Shown here: piece after piece, positions 19,372-30,521 of the stretch | Position numbering within the stretch: the first letter of the stretch is position 1 | Layout of the letters: each line of letters opens with the position of its first letter | DNA from: Bathymodiolus japonicus methanotrophic gill symbiont | Lineage (GTDB): Bacteria; Pseudomonadota; Gammaproteobacteria; Methylococcales; Methylomonadaceae | Length of the DNA: 64,000 bases | Assembly: GCF_019721995.1 (NCBI RefSeq) | Contig: NZ_BLYC01000006.1 | Span: forward strand, 124,001 to 188,000 | Direction: 5' to 3' | The notes under the pieces: generated by a model | The model's database searches: none | The model's input: only the letters and a program-made list of their open reading frames with translations | Told to the model about the DNA's origin: nothing | Translations under genes and position numbers: made by a program

Positions 19372-19698
19372 TGTATAGCGAAGTAGGCGAGTGGGTTAAT
19401 GCGGGTGATACGATTGCAACGCTAGGTAATAGCGTAGGAAGAAATAAGGCTGGATTATATTTTGAGATTCGCAAAAAGAACAGGCCGCTTAACCCGAAAA
19501 AATGGCGCAAAAAAAGATAAGGCCTTATTAGCCCAATGTCAGCAAGCAAAATCATGTGTTGTAATTCGCTCTTTTTGCATTGAATTACATTATTTATTTG
19601 TATTGTTATAAAATACATTTTCTCTGCAACCTGTAACCGATGTAAAATCTGGATACAGTTGGAATTTATCAGGAATATTGTTACGGAGTTTTTACAAG

Positions 19699-21030
19699 GT
19701 GCTTAAACAAAAAAATATTTTTATCTTATTTACAGGTTGTTGCCTGGGCGTTTTATTTGTTACCGCCGGTTCAGCTCTGGCAGATAAGGAAACCGGGAAA
19801 AATGAGCAAGCCGTTAGCTTGCCTTTTGAAGAATTACGTACTTTTACCGAGATTTTTGGGCGTATCAAACAAGATTATGTCGAACCAGTTAGCGATAAAG
19901 ATCTACTGGAAAATGCAATACGTGGCATGTTGGTAGGCCTGGATCCTCACTCTAGCTACCTTAATACCGAAGAATATAAAGAACTAAAGGTTGGCACAAC
20001 CGGGCGCTTTGGAGGCTTAGGCATTCAAGTCACCATGGAAGATGGCTTTGTAAAAGTAATCTCCCCTATCGATGACACGCCAGCACAACGCGCCGGCATA
20101 GAATCAGGCGACTTAATTATCAAGCTGGATGACCAGCCGGTTAAAGGCATGACCCTGACTAATGCTGTTAAAATCATGCGTGGCGATGTGGGTAGTAAAA
20201 TCGTGCTAACCATTGTGCGCAAAGGCAAAGATGCCCCGTTTAATGTGACCCTGGTCAGAGACATTATTAAAGTAAAAAGCGTACGCAGTCGCACCCTGGA
20301 AGACGGCTTTGGCTATTTGCGTATCAGCAGCTTTCAATCGCCTACCGGTGCCGCTGTTAGAGAAGCGGTTAAGAAACTTAGACAAGAGAACGGTGGCTCT
20401 TTAAAAGGCATGGTACTGGATTTACGTAACAACCCTGGTGGCGTATTAGATGGGGCTGTATCTGTTAGTGACGCCTTTTTAGACTCTGGTAAGATCGTTT
20501 ATACCGAGGGGCGTATTAAGGACTCGCAAATGGATTTTAATGCGACTCCGGGTGATTTACTCGATGGCGCACCTATCGTAGTATTAATTAATGCCGGCTC
20601 TGCATCAGCCTCCGAAATTGTCGCGGGTGCATTACAGGATCATAAGCGCGCTATTATTATGGGTAGCAAATCTTTTGGAAAAGGCTCGGTACAAACGATT
20701 ATGCCTATCGGTAGCGGCGGTGCAGTTAAAATTACCACAGCGCGATATTTCACGCCTGCAGGTCGTTCAATACAAGCCACAGGCATCGAGCCAGATATCG
20801 AGCTTGAGCGCCTGAAGCTGGAAACACTGGAAGCAAGTAATTTCGAGCCCATTAAAGAAGCTGACTTATCACATCATTTAACTAATGGTAATGGTAAAAA
20901 ATCGGATGCTCCAAAAAATGACAAGCAAGATAAGGATGGCAAGGATGAAGACCCAAAGGGCGTTGATATGCGTGACTATCCATTGCGAGAAGCACTGAAC
21001 TTATTAAAAGGCATTGCCATTCTAAGATAA
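19699..21030 (+). CDS. ctpA: carboxyl-terminal processing protease (S41 family)
   Basis: Exported serine protease that trims or degrades envelope proteins. Signal-anchor FILFTGCCLGVLFVTAGSALA, a PDZ domain around residues 90-170 (GRFGGLGIQV...GIESGDLIIKLDDQPVKGM), then the S41 core with LDLRNNPGG, the nucleophile segment NAGSASASEIVAGALQDH and the lysine in GSKSFGKGSVQ. I choose GTG 19699 because GGAG sits ten bases before it; a TTG at 19678 is in frame. About 443 residues is typical. EnvC and CtpA genes are normally adjacent. Acidic-lysine-rich tail before the end. Intact. Confidence 0.94.
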   Translation: MLKQKNIFILFTGCCLGVLFVTAGSALADKETGKNEQAVSLPFEELRTFTEIFGRIKQDYVEPVSDKDLLENAIRGMLVGLDPHSSYLNTEEYKELKVGTTGRFGGLGIQVTMEDGFVKVISPIDDTPAQRAGIESGDLIIKLDDQPVKGMTLTNAVKIMRGDVGSKIVLTIVRKGKDAPFNVTLVRDIIKVKSVRSRTLEDGFGYLRISSFQSPTGAAVREAVKKLRQENGGSLKGMVLDLRNNPGGVLDGAVSVSDAFLDSGKIVYTEGRIKDSQMDFNATPGDLLDGAPIVVLINAGSASASEIVAGALQDHKRAIIMGSKSFGKGSVQTIMPIGSGGAVKITTARYFTPAGRSIQATGIEPDIELERLKLETLEASNFEPIKEADLSHHLTNGNGKKSDAPKNDKQDKDGKDEDPKGVDMRDYPLREALNLLKGIAILR

Positions 21031-21050
21031 CCTGCAGAATTGATCATACT

Positions 21051-21085
21051 TCGCACGACTTCAATTCGTGCGAAGTATTTAAACT
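21051..21085. terminator. stem-loop downstream of ctpA
   Basis: ACTTCGCACGA...TCGTGCGAAGT inverted repeat around a CTTCAAT loop, followed by an AT-rich run; probably ends ctpA transcription. Confidence 0.7.
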
Positions 21086-21373
21086 TTTATAGTTGACTCA
21101 GCTTTACTAGCACAAATATTCAAAATAAAACCTCACCACTACAAATGCGGCTCATTTTCAACGTAACAAAGAATATGAGTTGACTACAGTGAAAATCTAT
21201 ATATAATAAAAATAGCTTGCAAGTACGTCTTATATTTATGCACACCATTTCGATGTTTTATCTTTAGTATTATATCTTTAGTAGCTCGTCCTGTTTTATA
21301 AGTAATAGCATCACTTCCAGCAAAACAGCCTGCATAAGGCTTCAATTACTCTTAAAATAAATAGGATATTATT
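21086..21373 (+). promoter_or_regulatory. cspA upstream region / long leader
   Basis: About 290 bases without a gene ahead of the cold-shock gene. Such genes usually have long regulatory leaders; the sequence is AT-rich with several possible -10 boxes. A purine-rich GGATATT precedes the ATG. No firm promoter assignment. Confidence 0.4.
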
Positions 21374-21580
21374 ATGTCTACTACAACTGGTACAGTAAAA
21401 TGGTTTAACGAAGCTAAAGGTTTTGGCTTTATCGAGCAAGAATCAGGCCCTGACGTTTTCGCTCATTTCAGCGCAATCTCAGGCTCAGGCTTCAAAACCC
21501 TGGCTGAAGGCCAAAAAGTTGAGTTCACTGTGACACAGGGCGATAAAGGCCCACAAGCAGAGGACATCGTAGCGCTTTAA
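21374..21580 (+). CDS. cspA: cold-shock domain protein
   Basis: 68-residue single OB-fold nucleic-acid-binding protein. RNP1 KGFGFIEQ and RNP2 DVFAHFSAI are intact, with the terminal [10 protein letters not shown] typical of bacterial Csp proteins. Monocistronic, with a long leader and its own terminator. RNA chaperone function follows from the family; which paralogue (cold-induced or constitutive) cannot be told. Confidence 0.95.
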   Translation: MSTTTGTVKWFNEAKGFGFIEQESGPDVFAHFSAISGSGFKTLAEGQKVEFTVTQGDKGPQAEDIVAL

Positions 21581-21627
21581 TTATAAGCCCACGATTTAAA
21601 GGCCTGTCTTTGGACATGCGCTAAAAG

Positions 21628-21662
21628 AATGGTTCCTCCTTTGGAGGTTCCGCCTTTTTTTT
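21628..21662 (+). terminator. Rho-independent terminator after cspA
   Basis: TTCCTCCTTTGGAGG hairpin continuing into CCGCC and a run of eight or more T. Confidence 0.8.
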
Positions 21663-21725
21663 ATGCCTATATGGCCATAACAGTATCGACATACACAAGC
21701 GACTATCGAAAAGAAAAAATATCTA

Positions 21726-22005
21726 CAGGCGCGCCATGCTACCTCACGAAATTCTGGGACTCCTTTCGCCATAATTCGTTCACCTACGCAGCGGATGGGA
21801 GATGCCCTGAACGCCCTGCGTCCGCAACGACTACGCACAAAAGCCACTTCGTCATTACTACCTCACTGGCTGGACGGCTATTCGGAATGCAATTCTTGCT
21901 CCTCTCGCGTGCTGCTAGCACACGTCGAATCAGCGAATTGCCCTGTCGCCTATCAGGGGCTGAAAATCACCACTTCGCTAAGCTCCGTTTCCATGATTTT
22001 CAGCG
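21726..22005 (-). repeat. SPE-A element, intergenic
   Basis: 280 bp, CAGGCGCGCC to TTTTCAGCG in reverse orientation, between cspA and a small membrane-protein gene; flanks TATCTA and TAGGCA show no duplication. Confidence 0.92.
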
Positions 22006-22107
22006 TAGGCAATTGATTCTGGTGTATTTTGCCAGTTTGCAATATACTCAGTCGCGCAGTTAGTTAGCTAGGCATTAAATAATTATCATATTTTGGAGGA
22101 ACTTAGG

Positions 22108-22566
22108 ATGTTTGAGTTTTTATTTATTTTAGCCGTGATTTTTATAGCGTACATAACTTTTAATCAGAACAAGAATGATGACGGACAAAATCCACACTCA
22201 AAAGAGCAAGTTGAGAGCATATTAACCCCCCCAGGAAATAAAACCGTCAAAGTAGAAATCACTAGCACCAAACCAGTTCCGGCTAAAAAAACTCAGCCTG
22301 TAACACCGAAGCCAAAAGCTAAAGCAACTAGACAGGCAGCGCCAAAAATCGAGCTACGTACAGTGATAATGAGAAATCCTGCAACCTGGGAAGAAGCAAA
22401 AGTTGCCGGAAACTATCGAATGGCCAAGCGTTGGATAAAAGAAGCTTTAGTTGAAGAAGGCTTGCTGGAAAAAATCTATAAAAATAATGAACTAGACGAT
22501 GCTGCTAAAGTCCTTGTTGCCGAAGCACTTTCGATTATCAAGGCGATGGATAAATATAAAGCTTAG
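22108..22566 (+). CDS. small single-pass membrane protein of unknown function
   Basis: 152 residues beginning MFEFLFILAVIFIAYITF, one membrane helix, then a lysine/proline-rich linker (KPVPAKKTQPVTPKPKAK) and a compact helical end (NPATWEEAKVAGNYRMAKRWIKEALVEEGLL). ATG 22108 is chosen because GGAGGA lies just upstream. No family recognised. Confidence 0.8.
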   Translation: MFEFLFILAVIFIAYITFNQNKNDDGQNPHSKEQVESILTPPGNKTVKVEITSTKPVPAKKTQPVTPKPKAKATRQAAPKIELRTVIMRNPATWEEAKVAGNYRMAKRWIKEALVEEGLLEKIYKNNELDDAAKVLVAEALSIIKAMDKYKA

Positions 22567-22619
22567 GCATTTTTTGCCTAGCTCAAGACTCTTCTTTCTA
22601 CGTGAGCCTGAGAAAACTG

Positions 22620-22783
22620 TAATGGTCAACAATAACCGGACACTTTCTTAAGACACTTTCCTATAACTACTCTCTCAAATTGTAATGGTGATTGATAACC
22701 TAATTTTGAGTGAGCACGCTTACCGTTATAAAAAGCTACACATCAATAATGCTATTGATTGCTGCTTCTTTGGTTCTAAAGTT
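22620..22783 (-). pseudogene. IS3-family transposase remnant (3' end)
   Basis: On the minus strand the last codons of an IS3-type OrfB are readable: AFYNGKRAHSKLGYQSPLQFE, the conserved C-terminal integrase tail, with the element end near CCGGACACTTTC. Everything upstream is gone. Confidence 0.75.
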
Positions 22784-22850
22784 GTAACTACTCAGCGTAA
22801 ATAATTAAAAAAGTTCATGACAAAGTTTTAGCTCAATTTTGTGTGTTTTA
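22784..22850. mobile_element. IS66-type left-end remnant lacking the SPE-A' insert
   Basis: GTAACTACTCAGCGTA followed directly by AATAATTAAAAAAGTTC. In the two IS66 copies (30628 and 41831) the same two blocks are separated by the 291-bp SPE-A'. This is thus the empty-site form; it is cut by ISb at 22851. Confidence 0.85.
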
Positions 22851-23720
22851 CATCAGTGTTCCCCTATCAATTGAGGCCGTGAAACTAACCTCGCCACAAG
22901 AGAGCTCATAAAGCACTGTAAAGACATTCCTGTTATTATTGCGTTTTGAACTGCCCGAATGGTATACGAGCTGATACGAGATATTCTTGCCTGGAAAAAT
23001 AATGGATTCACAAAACGATCTCGTTTTTGAGCCTGTTGCTGCCTTATCTCCAGAGCCTCGCTATATTTTTTATCCGATGGATGAATCAATTCTGGCTGTT
23101 GTGTTTTTGAACTCTCTTCAAACACGCGCATTAAATTATAGCTCATTGCAGTCAGGCGCATTTGATTTTCAAGTGAGCGGGTATTGGAAGACCAAGCTTT
23201 AGTTTCCTTGAAATTACTTTTAGTGTTATTGAATGTCTTTTCAATCGTCCATCGCTTGAAATACAGCATGGCAATGGTTCCAGGGTTAATAGTCATTGGC
23301 AAGGTTGTCACAAACCGGTGAAGTTTTCCGGTTTCTGGATCACGGTAATCCACCACGTTAAATTTGATGCCCTTGTTTTCGTACACACTGTATGCTTCAA
23401 CTCCTGTATTGATCTCATGCTGGGAGTCAAAAGGGATAGACTCAACCAGAGTCGCAATTGAATTTTCTTTTAGCATTGAAATCATGTAATTAGCATGTCG
23501 TTTCTGCCGATCCCACCAGACAAAGTCGGTGACGGCTTTATCGTAGACATAGAGATGTTTCTGAGAGCTGTTATTTCCCTTGTTTTGCTTTTCAATATGA
23601 TCTCGTAACACAGGTATTTCTTGATGTCTCTGAGTTCCGTTTGTCACCAGACAAAGAAATCTGAGCAACCCACTTCTGAGATTCAACGCGTAAATCCCCC
23701 CGGCCGCATAAACTTTCCCC

Positions 23721-23980
23721 CGCTGTCAGCCCCGGACGGGCTGATAGTCTCCAGAAGGCGCAGGGAAATTTGCCAATCCGAAGTGCGCGATAGCGCGCGA
23801 GGGAGGCTAAAATTTTATCCCGAATAGCCGTAGAGCCATTTGTGGTAGCCATGACTGAGCTGCTTTGTGCTCAGTCTGTGGCGGACGCAGGGCGGCTGGA
23901 GCATCTCCTATTCGCTGCGTAGGTGAACGAATTACGGCGACAGGAGTCCCGGAATTTCGTGAGGTAGCATGGCGCGCCTG
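23721..23980 (+). repeat. SPE-B element in ISb
   Basis: 260 bp; joined flanks CTTTCCCC|TTGCTG equal the uninterrupted ISb at 61.8 kb. Identical target position to the SPE-C at 49355. Confidence 0.93.
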
Positions 23981-24275
23981 TTGCTGTTTTTTTCAGTATG
24001 GCAGGCATGATCAATAAAATGTCCATCCGCTGCTTCTATGGTGTATTCGTCAAGTTCCGGGAATGCTTTAAGATAATCAATGCCTTGCGATAGCAGTGTT
24101 TCAGCGTGAAGATGATAGCTCTGCTGTTCAAATGCCTCAAGCATACTTGTTCGTCTATGAGACTTCAGTGATTTAAAATACGTTGAGTGGGGAAGCAGCT
24201 GGCCATAAATCTGTTCATTGGTTTGGAGGAAATGGCGACCACTATCGACTACACTGATATAGCGTAATAACCCAA

Positions 24276-24555
24276 CAGGCGCGCCATGCTACCTCACGAA
24301 ATTCTGGGACTCCTGTCGCCATAATTCGTTCACCTACGCAGCGGATGGGAGATGCCCTGAACGCCCTGCGTCCGCAACGACTACGCACAAAAGCCGCTTC
24401 GTCATTACTACCTCACTGGCTGGACGGCTATTCGGAATGCAATTCTTGCTCCTCTCGCGTGCTGCTAGCACACGTCGAATCAGCGAATTGCCCTGTCGCC
24501 TATCAGGGACTAAAAATCACCACTTCGCTAAGCTCCGTTTCCATGATTTTCAGCG
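24276..24555 (-). repeat. SPE-A element replacing part of ISb
   Basis: 280 bp. Left flank AACCCAA and right flank TTTGAAATT are both ISb but about 210 bp apart in intact copies, so target DNA was lost. Confidence 0.9.
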
Positions 24556-24613
24556 TTTGAAATTATTTGTTGTTTTTTTACGGTGCCTACAGAGTGTCTA
24601 TTTGCTGTTATAA

Positions 24614-25457
24614 CTCGATGTTCAAGTTTTTGATATTGAGAAGGTAAAATCAGGTATTCTGAGGTTGTTGTAATTTTATCGGTGTAAGCCCATGTTAATG
24701 AATGCCCCAGCCACCTTTATCCAAAGCTATATTGACGATTTAAATGATGCGCTCAATCAGCTAAAACCCGGAGCCGCTTTGACACGGATTCAAGCCGCTT
24801 GGTTGGGCACTTGTTTAACGGGCATACTGCTAATGAACTCTGTTTGCTGGGCTAAGTTTGAGCGAGCAAGCCTTGGAGATTGCAAAGTAGCCGCATTATC
24901 CTGGGTGTTTCGTAAAGCAAGTATACCCTGGGACTGGTTGCTACGGGTGAGTGTGGTCTTAATTTTAAAACGTTATGGCATTACTGAAGGTGTGTTGGCC
25001 TTTGATGAATCAGACCGAGCACGATCTAAGTCTACAAAACGTATCTATAAGGTTTACAAGCAGAAACACAAAGGCTCCGGCGGGTATGTTAATGGACAAA
25101 CGATAGTATTATTGCTGCTAGTTACCTCATCCATTACAGTGCCTGTCGGTTTTTTCTTTTATATGCCGGATCCAGCCTTAAAGCAGTGGGATAAAGAAGA
25201 TAAACGGTTGAAAAATAGCGGTATAGCAAAAAAAGATCGGCCTATTAAGCCTGAACGTGACAGTGCCTACCCGACCAAAACAGAGATTGCATTAGGCTTA
25301 TTAAAAGAGTTTAAAGTTGCGCATAGCCTGATTAAAATTAAAGGCGTACTGGCTGATGCGCTTTATGGTGAAAAAGCCTTTATGGACGAAGCCGCTAAAG
25401 AATCTGGAGGCTCGCAGGTGATTAGCCAATTACGTAAAAACCAAAATATTGAATATA
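24614..25457 (+). pseudogene. ISa copy 3, transposase 3'-truncated by IS630-type element
   Basis: Left end and the first 250 or so codons of the ISa transposase (from ATG 24692), ending at QNIEY where an IS630-type element begins. The remainder is not found beyond it. Confidence 0.9.
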
Positions 25458-26707
25458 TAGACTTTCAGAAAATTAATTTCCGAACAAACAAAAACGACAG
25501 AGGGGAAACTGGCTTATAATTTTCGTCCCAACACTAACGGAAACAGTCAAAAATGGTATCCCTCACTTTTTCAAAGTCAATTGTAGACCGACTAAAAAAA
25601 AATATGGCGACAGCTCTCAAGCTAAGTAATATTTGTTTATATCGATTAACTCAAGCTCTACTCTGGTTCAGTGAATGCATGGGAATCAAAGAAATAGCAC
25701 GCCTAATGTGAGTCTGTGAAAAAACCATTATAAATTGGCTGAAAACATTCATGCATAAAGGTGTCGGTTGGTTAATAGGGCAACACTATCAAGGACGTGG
25801 TCGGAAGTCAAAGTTAACTAAAGACCAGAAAAATAAATTGGTTGAGTTGATAAAGAAAGGCCCAGAAGACAATGGATTTCATTGTGGAATATGGAATACT
25901 GCGATGATTGCCGAGCTTATTTGGTTAAAACTTGAAGTTCGTTAAAACTTGAACTATTTATCAAGCCTAATGAAAAAACTGGGCTTCAGTTATCAAAAAG
26001 CTCGTTTTGTGACTGATCGCCAAGAAGAAGAAAAGTACGAGCTTGAAAGAAAAACGTGGCTGGAAGAAACATTGCCTGCCATTATGGAAAAGGCGGTAGA
26101 AGAAAAGAGTGTCGTTTTATTCGGTGATGAGGTGTCATTTGCTATGTGGGGTTCATTGGCACGAACCTGGGCTCCAATAGGAGAGCAACCCACAGTGAAA
26201 ACATCAGGGATTCGAAAAGGGTTGAAAATGTTTGGTACGATCGAACTCGAAGGAGGGAGTTTTCAATACCGAGAATCATTGGCTTATGAGATAAAACCAA
26301 AGTCACTTAGACTTTTAAAAGAAGCTGGGCTGCCTCAAGAATTTTTAGCTATTCTTAAAAGCTTAAAAAATGAGAAACATCCAACACAGAAGCTTTTTAT
26401 GGAAGCGGTGTTATTAAGGAATTTAAGTTAGCTAATGTAGATCGTTTGACAGTAGAACGTCTCCCTGCGTTCTCGCCGGATTTTAATCCGATTGAGAAAT
26501 TATGGAAAAATACGAAACGCGATTCGACTCATATGAAGTATTTTAAAACTTTTGAAGATCTTCATGATTCAGTTGTGCAAACTTTTAACACTTATATGCA
26601 TGATGCCAGTAAAGTGATTTGTGTTATGCAAAAATTGCGGGAAGATTTCGTTGTTACCGCCTAAGTTTAAGCGCTCCAAATTTGGAAATTATTTATCTGA
26701 GAAACTA
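25458..26707 (+). pseudogene. IS630-family element, transposase with several breaks
   Basis: Inserted at a TA in ISa, as expected of IS630. Ends GACTTTCAGA... and ...TCTGAGAAAC are imperfect inverted repeats. Transposase pieces 25690-25945, 25949-26431 and 26446-26664 show an N-terminal helix-turn-helix, VVLFGDEVSFAMWGSLARTW (first catalytic Asp) and LPAFSPDFNPIEKLWKNTKR (last DE pair); the middle catalytic region is deleted and stops occur. Inactive. Confidence 0.85.
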
Positions 26708-27401
26708 TAGATCAATACGCGACTATTTACCTGAAGACCATTCCAGTCAGCAGTCATTGCATCACTATATAGAAATGTTCTTTGCTAAACACCCTAAATC
26801 AGTAAAGGTACTCGATCTTGGCTGTGGAGAGGGAAATTCCATCGATTTGTTTCGAAAATTTGGGGATGATGTTGCCTGGCATGGAGTCGATATTGAAAAT
26901 TCCCCTGAAGTGAAACAGCGAATCCGTGAAAGCGACTTACTTTCGAGTTTCAATGGCGTTGATCTGCCATACCCTGACAACTATTTTGACTTGATATTTT
27001 GCCATCAGGTTCTTGAGCATGTGCGATATCCAGATGCATTAATTTCCGATGCGCTTCGTGTCTTGAAACCCAATGGATTGTTTGTAGGGTCTGTTTCCTA
27101 TCTAGAACCATATCACTCGTACAGTATATTTAACTTTACACCGTATAGGGTTGTTCGAGTGTTTCAGGATGCGGGTTTCGAGCTTAAGGAAATACGCCCT
27201 GGAGTTGATGTATCGGTTTTAATTAACCGTCAATTACTAAATCGCTCAAAGCTATTACGCCCAATATGGAAGCATAACTTTCTGTATGGAATAACCGGGC
27301 TAATTGGAAGTATTTTTAGCCTGGGGCACAGAGAGCGCAACTTCCTGAAAATTCAGTTTTCTGGTCATCTAGTTTTTCTTGCAAAGCGACCAGATAAATA
27401 G
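26708..27401 (+). pseudogene. class I SAM-dependent methyltransferase, 5'-truncated
   Basis: Begins abruptly after the IS630-type end. The SAM-binding motif VLDLGCGEGNS, followed by HGVDIENSPE and LPYPDNYFDLIFCHQVLEHVRYPDALI, is typical of polysaccharide or lipid methyltransferases. The native start is missing; the first internal ATG (26775) would leave most of the domain, so residual expression is possible. Convergent with the glycosyltransferase; both probably belonged to a surface-polysaccharide cluster. Confidence 0.82.
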
Positions 27402-28681
27402 GAAAAATAAGAGAACTATCTTTCCGTCTTAACTTGATTATAAAGAGCCTGAAAGCTATGCCCAATTCGTGACCAGGCATATTTTTGTGCTGAATGCTTA
27501 CCTTGTTCAGCCATCTTCTCTCGAAGTTTACTATCCTCTAAAAGCTGGATGATTGCTGCTTTAATTTCTAAAGGAGCCTGAGGTGCAACTAGTATTCCGG
27601 TATGGTCATGTTCAATCACCTCACTAATGCCTCCGGTATAAGTGCTGATAATTGCCGTACCACTTGCCATCGCCTCAACTAAAGTCACCCCCTGACCTTC
27701 GGTATCTCCTGAGGAATCCATGATAGATGGCGCAATAAAAATATCTGCAGCGGCATAATAATCCGGCAATTGTTCATTGGGTAATTTACCCCAGAACCTT
27801 AGCTTATTATCTATATCTAATTCCCTGCTAAGCTCCTCTAATGCCTTCCTTTCGGATCCATCACCGATAATCCATAACTGTGTTTGCTTTTTTTGTGCTG
27901 CGGAAAGTAAAGCATACGCACTTAGCAAATCTTCAACGCCTTTCTTCTTAACCAAGCGCCCGACAAATAATAAGATCGTAGTCCCTTTAGCTAATTCAGA
28001 GCGTAACAACAGGGCATTACCAAAGCCAAATCTCTGGCAATCAATCCCCATAGGAATAATTTCAGGTTGCGCAATATTCCCTAAAAAAGTATTTGCAGTT
28101 GCCGAGGTATTACTCGTCCATGCAAAGCAATTCCTCAAACTCCATAGTTTAATTCGGTTGAGCAACGAACCCTGTAGTGCAAAAGCATCACCTCCATGAG
28201 CGGTAATAATTACAGGCGTATTAGTTAATCTACCAATCAAACTTGCGATGCTGCCTTGTGGAAAAACCCAGTGAGCGTGGATCAGTGCAGGTTTTAGCTT
28301 TTTCACTAATCGATAACAGAGAACAAACTGACTGAGCAAAAAGAAAGGAACTTGAATAAACAGCAATGGATGCGCTTTTACATTAGGCAAAATCCCGGAC
28401 CCATACGCCAGTTTTTGTAAGCGACGTGGTATAAAGTACTTAAAATAACATCAGTGTTCCCATTGAAAGAAGAAGTACCTAAACAAAGCAGCCTATAACC
28501 TACCTGAAGGTAGCACCACTCGAATATTTCCATCTTTTTGATTTTAATCACTTATAACAGCAAATAGACACTCTGTAGGCACCGTAAAAAAACAACAAAT
28601 AATTTCAAATAAAGCTTGCAATTGCCGAAAAAATTTTTCTAAAAATTTCCGTTTTAATCACCTCATAAACGGATATCAACC

Positions 28682-30137
28682 ATGCTTAAAGACCTACCAC
28701 TCTCTGAACATATTCACCAACACTGCAATGAAAGTATGGAACGTGCCCTGTTAGCAGAGCGTCATCCTTTGTGGGCTCGTTCATGCCCAGAGTTGAAGGA
28801 TATCGACTTTATTCGCCTTGGGTTATTACGCTGTATCAGTGTAGTCGATAGTGGTCGCCATTTCCTCCAAACCAATGAACAGATTTATAGCCAGCTGCTT
28901 CCCCACTCAACGTATTTTAAATCACTGAAGTCGCATAGACGAACAAGTATGCTTGAGGCATTTGAACAGCAAAGCTATCATCTTCACGCTGAAACACTGC
29001 TATCGCAAGGCATTGATTATCTTAAAGCATTCCCGGAACTTGACGAATACACCATAGAAGCAGCGGATGGTCATTTTATTGATCATGCCTGCCATACTGA
29101 AAAAAACAGCAAGGGGAAAGTTTATGCGGCCGGGGGGATTTACGCGTTGAATCTCAGAAGTGGGTTGCTCAGATTTCTTTGTCTGGTGACAAACGGAACT
29201 CAGAGGCATCAAGAAATACCTGTGTTACGAGATCATATTGAAAAGCAAAACAAGGGAAATAACAGCTCTCAGAAACATCTCTATGTCTACGATAAAGCCG
29301 TCACCGACTTTGTCTGGTGGGATCGGCAGAAACGACATGCTAATTACATGATTTCAATGCTAAAAGAAAATTCAATTGCGACTCTGGTTGAGTCTATCCC
29401 TTTTGACTCCCGCCATGAGATCAATACAGGGGTTGAAGCATACAGTGTGTACGAAAACAAGGGCATCAAATTTAACGTGGTGGATTACCGTGATCCAGAA
29501 ACCGGAAAACTTCACCGGTTTGTGACAACCTTGCCAATGACTATTAACCCTGGAACCATTGTCATGCTGTATTTCAAGCGATGGACGATTGAAAAGACAT
29601 TCAATAACACTAAAACTCGATGTTCAAGTTTTCAGCTATAACTGGGCTAAGAAAAGTAAATTTTTCCGGCTTTGTTTTATAAGTGATTGATTTACAATGA
29701 TGTTGATGCTTTCTTTGTCAGTAAAATTATCAATAAAATCAATCGGTTAAAAAACTTGAACATCGAGTAAAAGTAATTTCAAGGAAACTAAAGCTTGGTC
29801 TTCCAATACCCGCTCACTTGAAAATCAAATGCGCCTGACTGCAATGAGCTATAATTTAATGCGCGTGTTTGAAGAGAGTTCAAAAACACAACAGCCAGAA
29901 TTGATTCATCCATCGGATAAAAAATATAGCGAGGCTCTGGAGATAAGGCAGCAACAGGCTCAAAAACGAGATCGTTTTGTGAATCCATTATTTTTCCAGG
30001 CAAGAATATCTCGTATCAGCTCGTATACCATTCGGGCAGTTCAAAACGCAATAATAACAGGAATGTCTTTACAGTGCTTTATGAGCTCTCTTGTGGCGAG
30101 GTTAGTTTCACGGCCTCAATTGATAGGGGAACACTGA
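28682..30137 (+). pseudogene. ISb transposase (IS4 family), split by MITE1
   Basis: Starts MLKDLPLSEHIHQ. Pieces 28682-29615 and 29773-30137 join at one TAAAA copy into a single frame carrying the aspartates in AADGHFIDHA and VYDKAVTDFVWWD and the IS4 signature YFKRWTIEKTF|NNTK. Apart from the MITE it looks undamaged. Confidence 0.88.
29616..29767. mobile_element. MITE1 copy in ISb, TSD TAAAA
   Basis: 152 bp; TAAAA at 29611-29615 and 29768-29772. Confidence 0.93.
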
Positions 30138-30261
30138 TGTAAAATAATGCAAAAAGATTGTGGGTGAATACAGCGAGTTATCTACATATTGATCATCAGC
30201 TGATAAAATATGTAAATCATACATTTTATGATCGATTGATTCTGCCAGATAACGCAAGAAA

Positions 30262-30521
30262 CAGGCGCGCCATGCTACCTCACGAAATTCCGGGACTCCT
30301 GTCGCCGTAATTCGTTCACCTACGCAGCGAATAGGAGATGCTCCAGCCGCCCTGCGTCCGCCACAGACTGAGCACAAAGCAGCTCAGTCATGGCTACCAC
30401 AAATGGCTCTACGGCTATTCGGGATAAAATTTTAGCCTCCCTCGCGCGCTATCGCGCACTTCGGATTGGCAAATTTCCCTGCGCCTTCTGGAGACTATCA
30501 GCCCGTCCGGGGCTGACAGCG
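30262..30521 (-). repeat. SPE-B element in GT4 gene
   Basis: 260 bp, same orientation as the gene. Exact removal restores DSASIFLRY in frame with no duplicated base. Confidence 0.93.

Larger units (their letters stand above)
16263..19520 (+). pseudogene. envC: EnvC-type murein hydrolase activator broken by four insertions
   Basis: EnvC activates the AmiA/AmiB amidases during septum splitting. Coding pieces are 16263-16859, 17140-17409, 17567-17598, 17811-17839 and 19378-19520. The first encodes a signal peptide (LFLLFLLLCGHASGMA) and a long coiled coil; the others the degenerate LytM domain (VSGKIVRSFGSPRADGKWNGV, AIAHGQIVFSDWFKGYGLL, ...MSLYAFNQSLYSEVGEWV, LYFEIRKKNRPLNPKKWRKK). Removing SPE-A, MITE1, MITE2 and ISa with one copy of each target duplication leaves 1071 bases, exactly 357 codons, with a single nonsense change (TGA for the conserved Trp in LPWPVSG). 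Clearly inactive; the decay is recent. Confidence 0.93.
22851..24613 (-). mobile_element. ISb copy 1 (IS4-type), carrying SPE-B and SPE-A
   Basis: End CATCAGTGTTCCC and a minus-strand transposase with the IS4 signature YFKRWTIEKTFNNTK. SPE-B sits at 23721-23980 at the same base position where ISb copy 3 carries SPE-C. An SPE-A at 24276-24555 replaces roughly 210 bp covering the transposase start. The far end is cut by ISa at 24614. Confidence 0.88.
28449..30139 (+). mobile_element. ISb copy 2, complete but interrupted by MITE1
   Basis: Ends CATCAGTGTTCCC inverted; TAAAATAA duplicated at 28441-28448 and 30140-30147. Inserted in the GT4 gene. Its transposase is split by MITE1. Confidence 0.92.
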
